Numbered from the stretch's first letter, positions 25,856 to 34,990 are shown. The stretch is DNA of 64,000 bases from Salegentibacter lacus (GCF_020164555.1 NZ_JAIQZB010000001.1:1-64000); one strand, 5' to 3'. Numbers and translations: made by a program. The notes: generated by a model not told the origin, from the sequence alone.

Positions 25856-25930
25856 GTATGAAGAATTAAAGGATTTTTAAGTTAAGCTGAAGCTAAGTGT
25901 TTTAATTTCTGATGCTAAGCAAAATCAAAA

Positions 25931-25962
25931 AAGCCACAACCTAATTTTATAAGCTGTGGCTT
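25931..25962 (-). terminator. Terminator of queA
   Basis: AAGCCACA (25931-25938) pairs with TGTGGCTT (25955-25962), and the minus strand continues with TTTTTTGATTTT. It lies just after the queA stop. Confidence 0.8.
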
Positions 25963-25984
25963 CTGTATTTAAAACTTTTTTCAG

Positions 25985-27040
25985 TTAGATGATCAACATC
26001 GCATCTCCATAAGTATAGAAACGATATTTCTCTTTTACCGCTTCTTCATAAGCACGCTTCATAAAGTCATGACCGGCAAAGGCCGAGATCATCATTAAAA
26101 GAGTAGATTTTGGTGTATGAAAGTTAGTGATCATACAATTGGCAATACTAAAATCGTAAGGAGGAAAGATAAATTTATTGGTCCAGCCACCAAACTCGTT
26201 TAAGGTATGGTTTGAAGAAACCGCGCTCTCCAACACACGCATTACAGTAGTACCTACTGCACAAACACGTCTGTTTTCCAGTTTTGCTTTGTTTATGGTT
26301 TGCGTAGCTTTTCTTTCAATAAAAGCTTCTTCGCTGTCCATTTTATGTTTGCTAAGGTCTTCCACCTCTACCGGGCTAAAAGTTCCTAAACCAACATGTA
26401 GGGTTACTTCAGCGAAATCTACTCCTTTTATCTCCAAGCGCTTTAAAAGATGCTTAGAAAAGTGAAGTCCGGCAGTTGGGGCAGCTACAGCTCCTTCTTC
26501 TTTTGCGTAAATGGTTTGGTAACGTTCCTGATCTTCAGGTTCCACATCACGCTTTATATATTTTGGAAGTGGAGTTTCCCCTAGTTCCTTAAGTTTCTTT
26601 CTGAAATCTTCGTAAGAACCATCGTAAAGAAAACGTAGGGTTCTTCCGCGGGAAGTAGTGTTATCTATAACTTCTGCAACTAAACTTTCGTCTTCACCAA
26701 AATAAAGCTTATTCCCGATTCTGATTTTTCTCGCAGGATCTACAAGAACATCCCAAAGTTTGGTTTCAGGATTTAATTCCCTTAAAAGAAAAACTTCGAT
26801 TCTCGCACCGGTTTTTTCTTTATTACCATATAAACGTGCCGGAAATACTTTAGTATTGTTCAATACCATTACATCTTCAGGCTCGAAATAATCCAGAATA
26901 TCTTTAAATTGTTTATGTTCAATTGTTTGTTCTTTTCGGTTAAGAACCATTAACCTGGCTTCGTCCCTGTTCTCTGAAGGGTACTCGGCCAGAAGTTCAT
27001 CCGGAAGTTCAAAATTGAAGTGTGAAAGTTTCATTCCCAT
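25985..27040 (-). CDS. queA: tRNA preQ1(34) S-adenosylmethionine ribosyltransferase-isomerase QueA
   Basis: A 351-residue enzyme of queuosine biosynthesis that transfers the ribosyl part of SAM to preQ1 in the tRNA anticodon. Diagnostic segments: [63 protein letters not shown] and [18 protein letters not shown]. Full length. It is the last gene of the minus-strand run with aroA, mazG-like, dtd and rsgA, separated from aroA by 81 bases. A second possible start (MKLSHF) lies two codons in. Confidence 0.95.
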   Translation of the reverse strand: MGMKLSHFNFELPDELLAEYPSENRDEARLMVLNRKEQTIEHKQFKDILDYFEPEDVMVLNNTKVFPARLYGNKEKTGARIEVFLLRELNPETKLWDVLVDPARKIRIGNKLYFGEDESLVAEVIDNTTSRGRTLRFLYDGSYEDFRKKLKELGETPLPKYIKRDVEPEDQERYQTIYAKEEGAVAAPTAGLHFSKHLLKRLEIKGVDFAEVTLHVGLGTFSPVEVEDLSKHKMDSEEAFIERKATQTINKAKLENRRVCAVGTTVMRVLESAVSSNHTLNEFGGWTNKFIFPPYDFSIANCMITNFHTPKSTLLMMISAFAGHDFMKRAYEEAVKEKYRFYTYGDAMLII

Positions 27041-27121
27041 AATTGCATTTTTAGAAGCGGCAAATATACAATCTCAAGGTAGGGGTTGTCAAGTAATTAA
27101 CGGTTTATTTAAAAAAAGCTT

Positions 27122-28351
27122 TTAAATTGATGTTTTTTCAATCTCGAAATTAAGTTTTTCGAAATCTTCCCAAAACCCCGGATAGGATTTTGAAACAACT
27201 TCAGCATCCTCAATGTCAAATGGAACCTTGAGTCCCAGCGGAGCAAAAGCCATCGCCATACGGTGATCGTTATAAGTTGCTACGGAAACATTTTCTGAAA
27301 AATCTTTCTGCGGAAAAAGCTCCAAACTGTTATGGGTGACTTTTACTTTACTTCCAAATTTTTCAATTTCCGTTTTTAAAGCTTCCAGCCTGTCGGTTTC
27401 TTTAATTTTCAAGGTATGTAAACCGGTTAAATGGCAGGGTACGTTTAAGGCCAGGCAGGTTACCGCTATGGTTTGGGCGATATCTGGTGAATTTTGAAGG
27501 TTTTCTTCAATATGTTTTGGTTTACTACCCGGGCGTTTCTCAAGGATAATATGATCGCCTTCAAATTTAGTAGTAACCCCAAATTGTTTATAAATTTCCG
27601 CAAGACAGGAATCTCCCTGCAAACTGGTTTTTCTATACGTACTTAACTTAAGGTCGGCAGTTTCGCTTATCGCCGCCAGACTATAGTAGTAAGAAGCCGA
27701 ACTCCAATCTGATTCTACCGCTAATGTTTGGTTTTCTACTACTGGAGTAGGTTCTATTTTGATGGTATTTCCTTCAAAAATTCCTTCAACTCCCGCTCGC
27801 TGCAAGATTTCCAAAGTCATCTTAATATAAGGAGTAGAAGTTATTTTACCTTCCAGATTAATCTCGAGTCCGTTGGGTAGGGAAGGAGCAATAAGCATCA
27901 AAGCAGAAATATACTGACTACTAATATTAGCCTCCAAAGAAACACGATTCGCGGTAAGTTTTTTTCCTTTAATTCTTATAGGTGGGTAGCCTTCGTTTTG
28001 TTCGTAAGAAATATCGGCTCCCATTTGTTTTAGCGCATCCACCAAAAGTTTAACAGGACGCTCGGTCATTCTCTTACTTCCGGTTAAAACCACTTCCCGG
28101 CCTTCTTGAGCCGAAAAATAGGCAGTTAAAAACCGCATTGCCGTCCCGGCGTGATGAATATCTACTAATTCCTCTTCACTTTGTAGGGCTTTTTGCAAAT
28201 AATGGGAATCGTCACTATTGGAAAGATTACTGATCTTTAAGTTGGGATATAAAGCCTGTAAAATAAGTAAGCGATTAGATTCACTTTTAGAGCCGGTAAT
28301 TTTTATATTTCCAGCAAGATGCTTTTTGGTATTCGAAATCTTTAAATTCAT
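27122..28351 (-). CDS. aroA: 3-phosphoshikimate 1-carboxyvinyltransferase (EPSP synthase)
   Basis: A 409-residue enzyme of the shikimate pathway that joins phosphoenolpyruvate to shikimate 3-phosphate. Motifs: SKSESNRLLILQAL (N-terminal), HHAGTAMRFLTAYFS, LEANISSQYISALMLIAPSL, and the C-terminal LKIKETDRLEALKTEI and YNDHRMAMAFAPL. It starts 12 bases after a small membrane gene. The other aromatic genes lie upstream on the same strand, beyond the 30.4-kb repeat. Confidence 0.94.
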   Translation of the reverse strand: MNLKISNTKKHLAGNIKITGSKSESNRLLILQALYPNLKISNLSNSDDSHYLQKALQSEEELVDIHHAGTAMRFLTAYFSAQEGREVVLTGSKRMTERPVKLLVDALKQMGADISYEQNEGYPPIRIKGKKLTANRVSLEANISSQYISALMLIAPSLPNGLEINLEGKITSTPYIKMTLEILQRAGVEGIFEGNTIKIEPTPVVENQTLAVESDWSSASYYYSLAAISETADLKLSTYRKTSLQGDSCLAEIYKQFGVTTKFEGDHIILEKRPGSKPKHIEENLQNSPDIAQTIAVTCLALNVPCHLTGLHTLKIKETDRLEALKTEIEKFGSKVKVTHNSLELFPQKDFSENVSVATYNDHRMAMAFAPLGLKVPFDIEDAEVVSKSYPGFWEDFEKLNFEIEKTSI

Positions 28352-28363
28352 TAATTGGCTGTA

Positions 28364-28627
28364 TTAATTTTCAGCATCTTTCTTTTGTTTTGCTCTAAAC
28401 TGCCCAAACGATATTATAAAACCATAAGCAAAAGCTGCAAGCAGTTGGCCCGCGATAAAACGAAATAACTTTCCGTCTTCTGTACGTTCGGTAAAATAGG
28501 CTTCAAAATGAAATCCGCCGTATTCAAACAGCATACTTACGATATCATATACAATCAGGAAGCCGATGCCAAGAAATAAAACCGATTTCCAGAAAGGCCT
28601 TTGCGAAATCATCTCTTTGAACTTCAT
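28364..28627 (-). CDS. Conserved small membrane protein
   Basis: An 87-residue protein with two hydrophobic segments (SVLFLGIGFLIVYDIVSMLF and FIAGQLLAAFAYGFIISFG) and a basic end. Its start overlaps the stop of the mazG-like gene by one base, so it is translated from the same operon. No function is known; the position suggests only that it is a conserved passenger. Confidence 0.6.
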   Translation of the reverse strand: MKFKEMISQRPFWKSVLFLGIGFLIVYDIVSMLFEYGGFHFEAYFTERTEDGKLFRFIAGQLLAAFAYGFIISFGQFRAKQKKDAEN

Positions 28628-28953
28628 TATTTTAACTTTTCGTTATTATGATGCCTGTCGTGGTCTCTTTTTGTTTTTAAATCCAATTTTTTATCAAAAG
28701 CTTCCTGAAGATCCACCCCTGTTTGATTGGCAAGACATAGCACTACAAACATTACATCTGCCAGCTCTTCTCCCAGGTCCTTTTCTTTATCAGATTCCTT
28801 TTCGCTTTGTTCGCCATAACGGCGGGCTATTATCCTGGCAACTTCCCCTACTTCCTCGGTAAGTTGCGCCATATTAGTGAGTTCGTTAAAATACCGAACT
28901 CCATGTTCTTTTATCCAATCGTCTACAGCCTTTTGAGCGTTTTCTATGTTCAT
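28627..28953 (-). CDS. MazG-like nucleotide pyrophosphohydrolase
   Basis: A 108-residue all-alpha NTP-PPase. The metal-binding acidic residues are in MAQLTEEVGEVARIIARRYGE (ExxE) and LGEELADVMFVVLCLANQ (ExxD). It probably hydrolyses non-canonical or surplus nucleoside triphosphates. It lies two bases after dtd and overlaps the next gene, so all belong to one operon of housekeeping functions. Confidence 0.85.
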   Translation of the reverse strand: MNIENAQKAVDDWIKEHGVRYFNELTNMAQLTEEVGEVARIIARRYGEQSEKESDKEKDLGEELADVMFVVLCLANQTGVDLQEAFDKKLDLKTKRDHDRHHNNEKLK

Positions 28954-28955
28954 TT

Positions 28956-29408
28956 TTATTCCCTTTGTTTTGAATCTACAATTATTGTCACCGGTCCATC
29001 ATTAATTAACTCCACTTTCATATCGGCACCAAATTCTCCGGTCCCAACTGGTTTTCCTAATGTTTCTTCCAGTTTTTCGATGAATTTCTCATAAAGCGGA
29101 ACAGCAACATCTGGTTTGGCAGCTTTTATAAAACTCGGCCGGTTTCCTTTTTTGGTAGAAGCGTGTAAAGTAAACTGACTCACCACAATGGCGTCACCGT
29201 TAACATCTAATAGTGAGAGATTCATCGCGTCATTTTCATCGTTAAAAATGCGCATTTTTACAATTTTATTGCAAAGCCAGTCTATATCCTCCTGGGTATC
29301 TTCGTTCTCGATGCCTAGTAAAATCAATAAACCGGTACGCATTACAGCATTAATTTTGTGGTTTATTTGTACGGAAGCCTTAGAAACCCGTTGTAAAACT
29401 ATTCTCAT
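28956..29408 (-). CDS. dtd: D-aminoacyl-tRNA deacylase
   Basis: A 150-residue enzyme that removes D-amino acids wrongly attached to tRNA. Family marks: MRIVLQRVSKASVQI, GLLILLGIENEDTQED, the substrate motif VSQFTLHASTKKGNRPSF and the C-terminal MKVELINDGPVTIIVDS (Gly-cisPro region as NDGPVT). It overlaps the end of rsgA by four bases (ATGA), which indicates translational coupling. Confidence 0.95.
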   Translation of the reverse strand: MRIVLQRVSKASVQINHKINAVMRTGLLILLGIENEDTQEDIDWLCNKIVKMRIFNDENDAMNLSLLDVNGDAIVVSQFTLHASTKKGNRPSFIKAAKPDVAVPLYEKFIEKLEETLGKPVGTGEFGADMKVELINDGPVTIIVDSKQRE

Positions 29409-30355
29409 TTTTTTGGATAAATATCTGTTCTGTAATTGTCTTCTTCTCCTTCTAAAATCTGCAAATAACTTTTATAACGGCTCCAGGCGATCTCGCCTTC
29501 TTCCAGTGCATCTTTTACCGCGCATTGCGGCTCTTCCAGGTGTAGACAATTATGGAATTTACAATCCTGCTTCATCTTAAAGAACTCAGGGAAGTAATTT
29601 CCCAGCTCTTCCTTTTCTATTTCTACCACACCAAAACCTTTAATTCCGGGGGTGTCAATTATCCTGGCGTCAAAATTAAGGTCGAACATTTCAGCAAAAG
29701 TGGTGGTATGTTGGCCTTGTTTATGTTGTTCAGAAATTTGAGAAGTTTTTAAATTCAAACCGGGTTCAATCGCATTGATCAATGTGGATTTTCCGGTTCC
29801 GCTATGGCCCGCAAACATACTGGTTTTACCTAGCATCATCTCCTTTACCTTATCCACATTTTTTCCGGTGGCAGCAGAAATCCCGATACAATCGTAACCT
29901 GCATTTCTATAAATAGCGGCGAGATATTTAATCTCTACCAGCTCGTCTTCGTTATAGGTATCTACCTTATTAAAAAGCAAAACCGCCTTTACGTGGTAAG
30001 CTTCCGCAGTAACCAAAAACCGATCTATAAAAGTGGTAAGTGTGGGCGGATTATTAAGTGTAATAAGTAAAAAAACCTGGTCTATATTCGCCGCAATAAT
30101 ATGGGTTTGCTTAGAAAGGTTAACCGATTTACGAATAATGTAGTTTTCGCGTGTATCGATTTTCTTGATTACTCCCTGCTCCGCACCTTCCTTGTCTTCA
30201 ATATCAAATTCCACGCGGTCACCCACTGCAACCGGGTTGGTACTTTTAATACCTTTAATTCGGAATTTTCCTTTAATACGGCAATCGTAAAACTTTCCGG
30301 CTTCACTTTTTACCTGGTACCAGCTTCCGGTAGATTTATAAACGGTTCCTTTCAT
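29405..30355 (-). CDS. rsgA: Ribosome small-subunit GTPase RsgA
   Basis: A 316-residue circularly permuted GTPase that checks maturation of the 30S subunit. It has an N-terminal OB-fold (GTVYKSTGSWYQVKSEAGKF), the permuted G motifs LFNKVD (G4) and GHSGTGKSTLIN (G1), DTPGIKGFG (G3), and a C-terminal zinc knuckle (CKFHNCLHLEEPQCAV). It is the first gene of the rsgA-dtd-mazG group, with the MITE-like repeat in front. Confidence 0.95.
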   Translation of the reverse strand: MKGTVYKSTGSWYQVKSEAGKFYDCRIKGKFRIKGIKSTNPVAVGDRVEFDIEDKEGAEQGVIKKIDTRENYIIRKSVNLSKQTHIIAANIDQVFLLITLNNPPTLTTFIDRFLVTAEAYHVKAVLLFNKVDTYNEDELVEIKYLAAIYRNAGYDCIGISAATGKNVDKVKEMMLGKTSMFAGHSGTGKSTLINAIEPGLNLKTSQISEQHKQGQHTTTFAEMFDLNFDARIIDTPGIKGFGVVEIEKEELGNYFPEFFKMKQDCKFHNCLHLEEPQCAVKDALEEGEIAWSRYKSYLQILEGEEDNYRTDIYPKK

Positions 30356-30372
30356 TCACATTATGGTTTTTT

Positions 30373-30508
30373 AAGTGGCTGGTTGAAAGTTTTGGAAACG
30401 TCATCCTGAACTCGTTTCAGGATCTAAGTTGTTCATATTAGATATTAGATCCTAAATCCCGAAGCTTCGGGACAGCTTGACGAAAAAAAGTCTTTCAAAC
30501 AGCCACTT
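30373..30508. repeat. MITE-like palindromic element
   Basis: Terminal inverted repeats AAGTGGCTGGTTGAAAG (30373-30389) and CTTTCAAACAGCCACTT (30492-30508) match in 16 of 17 positions. The inside holds the TCATCCTGAA...TTCAGGATCT dispersed repeat (about 30400-30425) and a 16-bp perfect palindrome, TCCCGAAGCTTCGGGA (30458-30473). There is no open frame. It sits between the DAHP synthase and rsgA genes and may end or modulate read-through from the aromatic operon. Confidence 0.65.
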
Positions 30509-30575
30509 TGCTAAAATAGCAAATGCAGCATTCACTACTTGCCTTTAAACCAAAAATCATGGAAAACAAGGTTTA

Positions 30576-31658
30576 TTATGCTTTCATAATTTTTTCCTGG
30601 TGGTTAATGGATTCCTGGTGAACCGCTTTGAATAAACGCAGAATAAATTCTTCGCTCAAACCGTGCTGCTCTCCCTCCAGAACCATATTTCCAAGAATTT
30701 CGTTCCATCTTTTCGTCTGTAAAACAGAAACGTTCTGTGATTTTTTAACCTGACCTATTTCATCGGAAATTTTCATTCGTTTTGAAAGCAGCTCGATCAA
30801 TTGGTTGTCGGCTACATCAATTTTAGCTCTTAAAGTGTTCAATTTATTCTTAAAATCTTCACTTTCTGAAACCTCTTTTCTAATCTTCAAATCTTTCATA
30901 ATCTGAACAAGTGTTGCGGGGGTGATTTGCTGTGCAGCGTCACTCCAGGCATCATCAGGAGTGTGATGAGTCTCAACCATAAGTCCGTCATAATTGAGGT
31001 CTAAAGCAGTTTGACAAAGATCAAAAATGATATCCCTACGTCCCGCGATATGCGAAGGATCTAAAATTAGCGGAAGATCTGGGAATTTATTCTGAAGCTC
31101 AATAGCGATCTGCCATTCAGGATTATTTCTGTATTTGGTTTTTTCGTAAGCTGAAAATCCACGGTGAATTACCCCTAGATTTTTGATATCGGCAGTATGA
31201 AATCTTTCTACCGCACCTAACCAAAGTGAAAGATCCGGGTTTACCGGGTTTTTAACCAAAACGGTTTTATCGGTTCCTTTAAGTGCATCAGCAATATCCT
31301 GAACAATAAATGGCGAAACCGTTGTTCTGGCGCCAATCCATAGAATATCAACATCGTTTTCCAAAGCAAGGTCTACATGGTTCGCATTTGCAACTTCGGT
31401 AGTGGTTAACATTCCGGTTTCTTCTTTGGCTTTTTTCAACCATTTTAAACCAAGCGCACCAACACCTTCAAAGTTTCCCGGTCTTGTTCTTGGTTTCCAG
31501 ATTCCGGCACGTAAAACTGTGGCGTCAGTATCTTTTAATTGGTGAGCGATCTTTAAAACCTGCTCTTCAGTTTCAGCGCTACAAGGGCCTGCGATTACCA
31601 GTGGATGATCTAATCCGAAATCATCAAGCCATTTTCTTTGTTCTTTGTTGTTTTCCAT
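30576..31658 (-). CDS. Bifunctional DAHP synthase / chorismate mutase
   Basis: A 360-residue fusion. Residues ~1-255 are a DAHP synthase of the KDO8P-synthase-like type (VIAGPCSAETEEQ, RAGIWKPRTRPGNFEGVG, DPSHIAGRRD). Residues ~265-350 are an AroQ chorismate mutase (LRAKIDVADNQLIELLSKRMKI). It makes the first compound of the shikimate pathway and converts chorismate to prephenate; the mutase part often lends allosteric control to the synthase. Last gene of the pheA-aminotransferase-tyrA operon. Confidence 0.93.
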   Translation of the reverse strand: MENNKEQRKWLDDFGLDHPLVIAGPCSAETEEQVLKIAHQLKDTDATVLRAGIWKPRTRPGNFEGVGALGLKWLKKAKEETGMLTTTEVANANHVDLALENDVDILWIGARTTVSPFIVQDIADALKGTDKTVLVKNPVNPDLSLWLGAVERFHTADIKNLGVIHRGFSAYEKTKYRNNPEWQIAIELQNKFPDLPLILDPSHIAGRRDIIFDLCQTALDLNYDGLMVETHHTPDDAWSDAAQQITPATLVQIMKDLKIRKEVSESEDFKNKLNTLRAKIDVADNQLIELLSKRMKISDEIGQVKKSQNVSVLQTKRWNEILGNMVLEGEQHGLSEEFILRLFKAVHQESINHQEKIMKA

Positions 31659-31681
31659 AATTTAAAATTTAATCCTGATTT

Positions 31682-32530
31682 TTAATTTATTCCGTTTAAA
31701 ATTGATTTAATATGATTGGTGCGTTGCATTTCATTATAAACTTCCTGGAAATCATCATTTTCCAGCAAGTCTTTAAAATGCGTAAGATTATTAATATATT
31801 CAGTTAAAGTTTCCAGCACATTCTCTTTATTTTCTCTGAAGATTGGCGACCACATTGCCGGGGAACTTTTTGCAAGTCTTACGGTAGAAGCAAATCCACT
31901 ACCCGCTAAATCGAAAATATCACGTTCGTTTCGTTCTTTTTCCAAAACTGTTTTTCCCAGCATAAACGAACTTATATGCGATAAATGCGATACATAAGCA
32001 ATATGCCGGTCGTGGGAAACAGGATCCATATACCTGATGCGCATTCCCAGTTTCTGAAAAATATCCAACGCCCGCTCCTGAAGTTTAAAAGCCGTCTTTT
32101 CAACCTCACAAATAATATTGGTTTTATCCCGGTACAGATTAGAAATCGCTGCTTCAGGACCGGAAAACTCGGTTCCCGCAATAGGATGAGCGGCTAAGAA
32201 ATTTCTTCTATTTTTATGATTAGCAATCTCTTTACAAAGTCTCGATTTTGTGGAACCTGCATCAAAAACCAGTGTGTTTTCGTTAACCAGGTCTAAAACA
32301 TCAGCAACTACTTTATTCGCTACATCTACCGGAACTGCGATCAAAACAACATCAGCGTGCTCAACATCTTCAATTTTCGCCGGGTGATCTATAATCCCAA
32401 GTTCCTGCGCCTTCTTCAAATTCTTTTCATCGGCATCACTTCCAAAGATTTCTGCTTCAGGAAAAGCCGATTTAATATCCAGCGCAAAAGAGCCGCCTAT
32501 AAGTCCGATTCCTATTATTTGAACTTTCAT
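31682..32530 (-). CDS. tyrA: Prephenate dehydrogenase
   Basis: A 282-residue NAD-dependent enzyme that turns prephenate into 4-hydroxyphenylpyruvate for tyrosine. The dinucleotide motif is IIGIGLIGGSFALDI, and the active-site region is AAHPIAGTEFSGPEAA with SHLSHISSFML. It has no fused mutase or ACT domain; the mutase lies in the next gene. It overlaps the aminotransferase gene by four bases. Confidence 0.93.
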   Translation of the reverse strand: MKVQIIGIGLIGGSFALDIKSAFPEAEIFGSDADEKNLKKAQELGIIDHPAKIEDVEHADVVLIAVPVDVANKVVADVLDLVNENTLVFDAGSTKSRLCKEIANHKNRRNFLAAHPIAGTEFSGPEAAISNLYRDKTNIICEVEKTAFKLQERALDIFQKLGMRIRYMDPVSHDRHIAYVSHLSHISSFMLGKTVLEKERNERDIFDLAGSGFASTVRLAKSSPAMWSPIFRENKENVLETLTEYINNLTHFKDLLENDDFQEVYNEMQRTNHIKSILNGIN

Positions 32531-33675
32531 TCTACTATCCTTTTGATTGCCCGGTTAATATTCTCCTCGGTTGCGCAAAGTGAAAACCGTATATAACCTT
32601 CGCCATTACTTCCAAAAATAAAACCCGGCGCAGTAAAAATGTGGTATTTATTCAACAGAAAATCCACAAAAGCTTCTGCGTTTGTTCCCTTTGGAACCTT
32701 TGCCCAAACAAACATCCCGGTTTGGTCTTTTTCGGGTTCGCATTGTAAAGCTTCAGCAAGCTCCAATACTTTTTCTTTTCGGCTTTGATAAATTTCATTT
32801 TGAGCAGAAAACCAGTCACTATTTAATCTTAAAGCAGCAGCTGCTCCGGCCTGAAGCGGATAAAACATCCCGCTATCCATATTGGTTTTCACTTTCAGTA
32901 CAGTGTTCAGATTCTTTTCGCTTCCGCAGAGCATTCCTATTCGCCAGCCGGCCATATTAAAGCTTTTGCTTAAAGAATTCAATTCCAAAACCACGTCTTT
33001 AGCACCTTCAGCTTTTAGAATACTTTTGGGATTATCGTTAAGAATAAAACTGTAGGGATTATCGTTCACGATCAAAATTTTATTGGCTTTGGCAAATGCT
33101 ACCAGTTCTTTAAAAAGGCTTTCGTTTGCAGAAGCTCCGGTGGGCATATGCGGGTAATTCACCCACATGAGTTTTACTTTGCTTAGATCTTTTTTAGCCA
33201 GTTCTTCTAAATTTGGCAGCCAGCTTCCTTCGCCATTCAAATCGTAATAAACCGCTTTAGCTCCTACAAGTTCGGTAACCGAAGAATAAGTAGGATAGCC
33301 GGGATTTGGAATAAGCACCCCATCACCTTCATTTAAAAAAGCCATAGAAATATGGGTGATTCCTTCCTTACTACCCATAAGTGGCAGGATTTCGGTCTCT
33401 GGATCGAGAGCTACCTGGTAATGATTTTGATAAAATTCAGCAATTGCATTTCTAAAATCGGGAGTGCCTTTATAAGGCTGATATTGGTGTGCCCCGGGAT
33501 TTACCAAAGCTTCATTCAACGCCGAAATTACCTGCTGCGGTGGCGCCAAATCGGGGCTACCAATGCCCAGATTAATAATATCTTTCCCGGCAGCCGCCAT
33601 AGCACGTACTTCCTTCAATTTTGTAGAAAAATAGTACTCTTTTACGTTACTCAACCTTTTGGCCTGCTCTATCAT
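32527..33675 (-). CDS. PLP-dependent class I/II aminotransferase (aromatic pathway)
   Basis: A 382-residue fold-type I aminotransferase. The PLP lysine is in LNSLSKSFNMAGWRIGML; other marks are INLGIGSPDLAPP, NPGYPTYSS and WVNYPHMPTGA. Close relatives are LL-diaminopimelate and aspartate/aromatic aminotransferases. Its place between pheA and tyrA, with overlaps on both sides, suggests that it converts phenylpyruvate and hydroxyphenylpyruvate to Phe and Tyr. That is inference from context. Confidence 0.88.
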   Translation of the reverse strand: MIEQAKRLSNVKEYYFSTKLKEVRAMAAAGKDIINLGIGSPDLAPPQQVISALNEALVNPGAHQYQPYKGTPDFRNAIAEFYQNHYQVALDPETEILPLMGSKEGITHISMAFLNEGDGVLIPNPGYPTYSSVTELVGAKAVYYDLNGEGSWLPNLEELAKKDLSKVKLMWVNYPHMPTGASANESLFKELVAFAKANKILIVNDNPYSFILNDNPKSILKAEGAKDVVLELNSLSKSFNMAGWRIGMLCGSEKNLNTVLKVKTNMDSGMFYPLQAGAAAALRLNSDWFSAQNEIYQSRKEKVLELAEALQCEPEKDQTGMFVWAKVPKGTNAEAFVDFLLNKYHIFTAPGFIFGSNGEGYIRFSLCATEENINRAIKRIVE

Positions 33676-34499
33676 TACAAACTGTTTTTGTAGGTTCCTA
33701 AAATTGTTAATCGCTCGGTCATTACTTCCAAAATATCCATGGCTTTTTGAAATTCTTCGTATTCTTCAAAGATCACATCGATAAAAAATGAATATTTCCA
33801 CGGAAATTCAATAATGGGCATACTCTGTATCTTGGTCATATCCAGGTTAAAATCCCTTAAAATATTTAACACTGAAACCAGGCTCCCGCGTTTGCTTTCC
33901 AGTTCAAACTTTAAAGAAGCTTTGTCTATTTTATCACCGTTTGGCTCTTTCTTTTTTGTGCTTATGATCAAAAAACGCGTCGCATTACTTTTCTTCGTAT
34001 GAATGCTTTCTGCTAAAATTTCAAGTCCGAATAAATGCGCCGCAGCTTTACTGGCCACCGCCGCTACCTTTGTACTTCCTTTTTCTGAAATTCTCCTGGC
34101 AACTTCAGCGGTATCGGTATCTTCAATCAATTTAATGTGCGGGTGCTTTTTAAAGAATTCTTTGCACTGCAAAAGCGCCATAGGGTGCGAATAGACTTTT
34201 TTGATGTTTTCTATCTTTTGCCCCGGCATTGCCATAAAATTCATATCTATTGGGATGTAATGCTCCCCAACTACTTTTAGATTATTTTCATCTATAAGCG
34301 CGTAATTCGGTAAAATAGAACCCGCAATAGAATTTTCTATAGCCATCACGCCTTCATTGGCTTCACCTTTTAGAAGGCTTTTTGTGAGTTCGGCAAAAGA
34401 CATACATTCTAAAACCTCAACCTCCTTATGGTAATATTCCTGTGCCACCAAATGGTGAAATGAACCCTGTACCCCCTGAATTGCAATAATTTTATCCAT
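33675..34499 (-). CDS. pheA: Prephenate dehydratase
   Basis: A 274-residue stand-alone prephenate dehydratase making phenylpyruvate. The catalytic domain shows AIQGVQGSFHHLVAQEYY and GVMAIENSIAGSILPNYAL, with the catalytic Thr in KSNATRFLIIS. The C-terminal ACT domain (about residues 190-270) includes FELESKRGSLVSVLNILRDF, the phenylalanine-sensing ESR-type motif. First structural gene of the operon; it shares a TAATG junction with the aminotransferase. Transcription is preceded by the aromatic leader peptide at 34676-34753. Confidence 0.94.
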   Translation of the reverse strand: MDKIIAIQGVQGSFHHLVAQEYYHKEVEVLECMSFAELTKSLLKGEANEGVMAIENSIAGSILPNYALIDENNLKVVGEHYIPIDMNFMAMPGQKIENIKKVYSHPMALLQCKEFFKKHPHIKLIEDTDTAEVARRISEKGSTKVAAVASKAAAHLFGLEILAESIHTKKSNATRFLIISTKKKEPNGDKIDKASLKFELESKRGSLVSVLNILRDFNLDMTKIQSMPIIEFPWKYSFFIDVIFEEYEEFQKAMDILEVMTERLTILGTYKNSL

Positions 34500-34624
34500 T
34501 AATTTTTTATAATAAATCTCACTTAGCAGATTAATATTCTACAGTGAAGCCAACACACATTAAGTTGAAAAAACAAAACATTTAAACTCTAACGCTACAC
34601 AAATTAAATCTCCCTTAGTGAGCA

Positions 34625-34658
34625 AAAAAAAAGTCCCGATTTTATCGGGACTTTTTTA
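34625..34658 (-). terminator. Attenuator terminator before pheA
   Basis: On the minus strand AGTCCCGAT (34652-34644) and ATCGGGACT (34640-34632) form a 9-bp perfect stem with a short loop, followed by about ten T. It lies between the leader peptide stop and pheA, about 130 bases before the gene, where it would end transcription before the operon. It could also end transcripts coming from the right. Confidence 0.85.
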
Positions 34659-34675
34659 TATAATATTTTTCTTAA

Positions 34676-34753
34676 TTACATAGCATTCCCGTTCCTATCT
34701 CTGAAATAGAAATAAAAAAAATAGAATGCGTTCCAGCTAATTAAGTGATTCAT
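34676..34753 (-). CDS. Phe/Tyr-rich leader peptide of the pheA operon
   Basis: A 25-residue frame starts MNHLISWNAFYFFYFYF and ends RDRNGNAM, with eight aromatic residues in a row (F-Y-F-F-Y-F-Y-F). Twenty bases past its stop comes the terminator at 34625-34658. Alternative pairings are visible: GCATTC (34729-34724) with GAATGC (34689-34684), and the overlapping CGGGA (34691-34687) with the TCCCG of the terminator's first arm. This is the full logic of ribosome-mediated attenuation: stalling at Phe/Tyr codons frees the second segment and prevents the terminator. A weak -7 box (TAATTTAG) lies about 25 bases upstream. Confidence 0.82.
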   Translation of the reverse strand: MNHLISWNAFYFFYFYFRDRNGNAM

Positions 34754-34990
34754 TGTTTCTTTGTTACGGGGCTAAATTAGAATATAATTCTTTAATGAAA
34801 AACCATTTTTTAGAATTTTTTAAGCTTTTAGAGGCTTTTTACAGACTTGGCTTTTTTTATACAGAATCATCGAAAATTTTCTAATAGGGTTTAAAATAAA
34901 CACTTAGTAATTCCGAAATCTACAATGAAAATACTTTTTATAACCGGAATAAATGCTGATTCGACCTATTTCCGGCGATTTAAAAATCCT

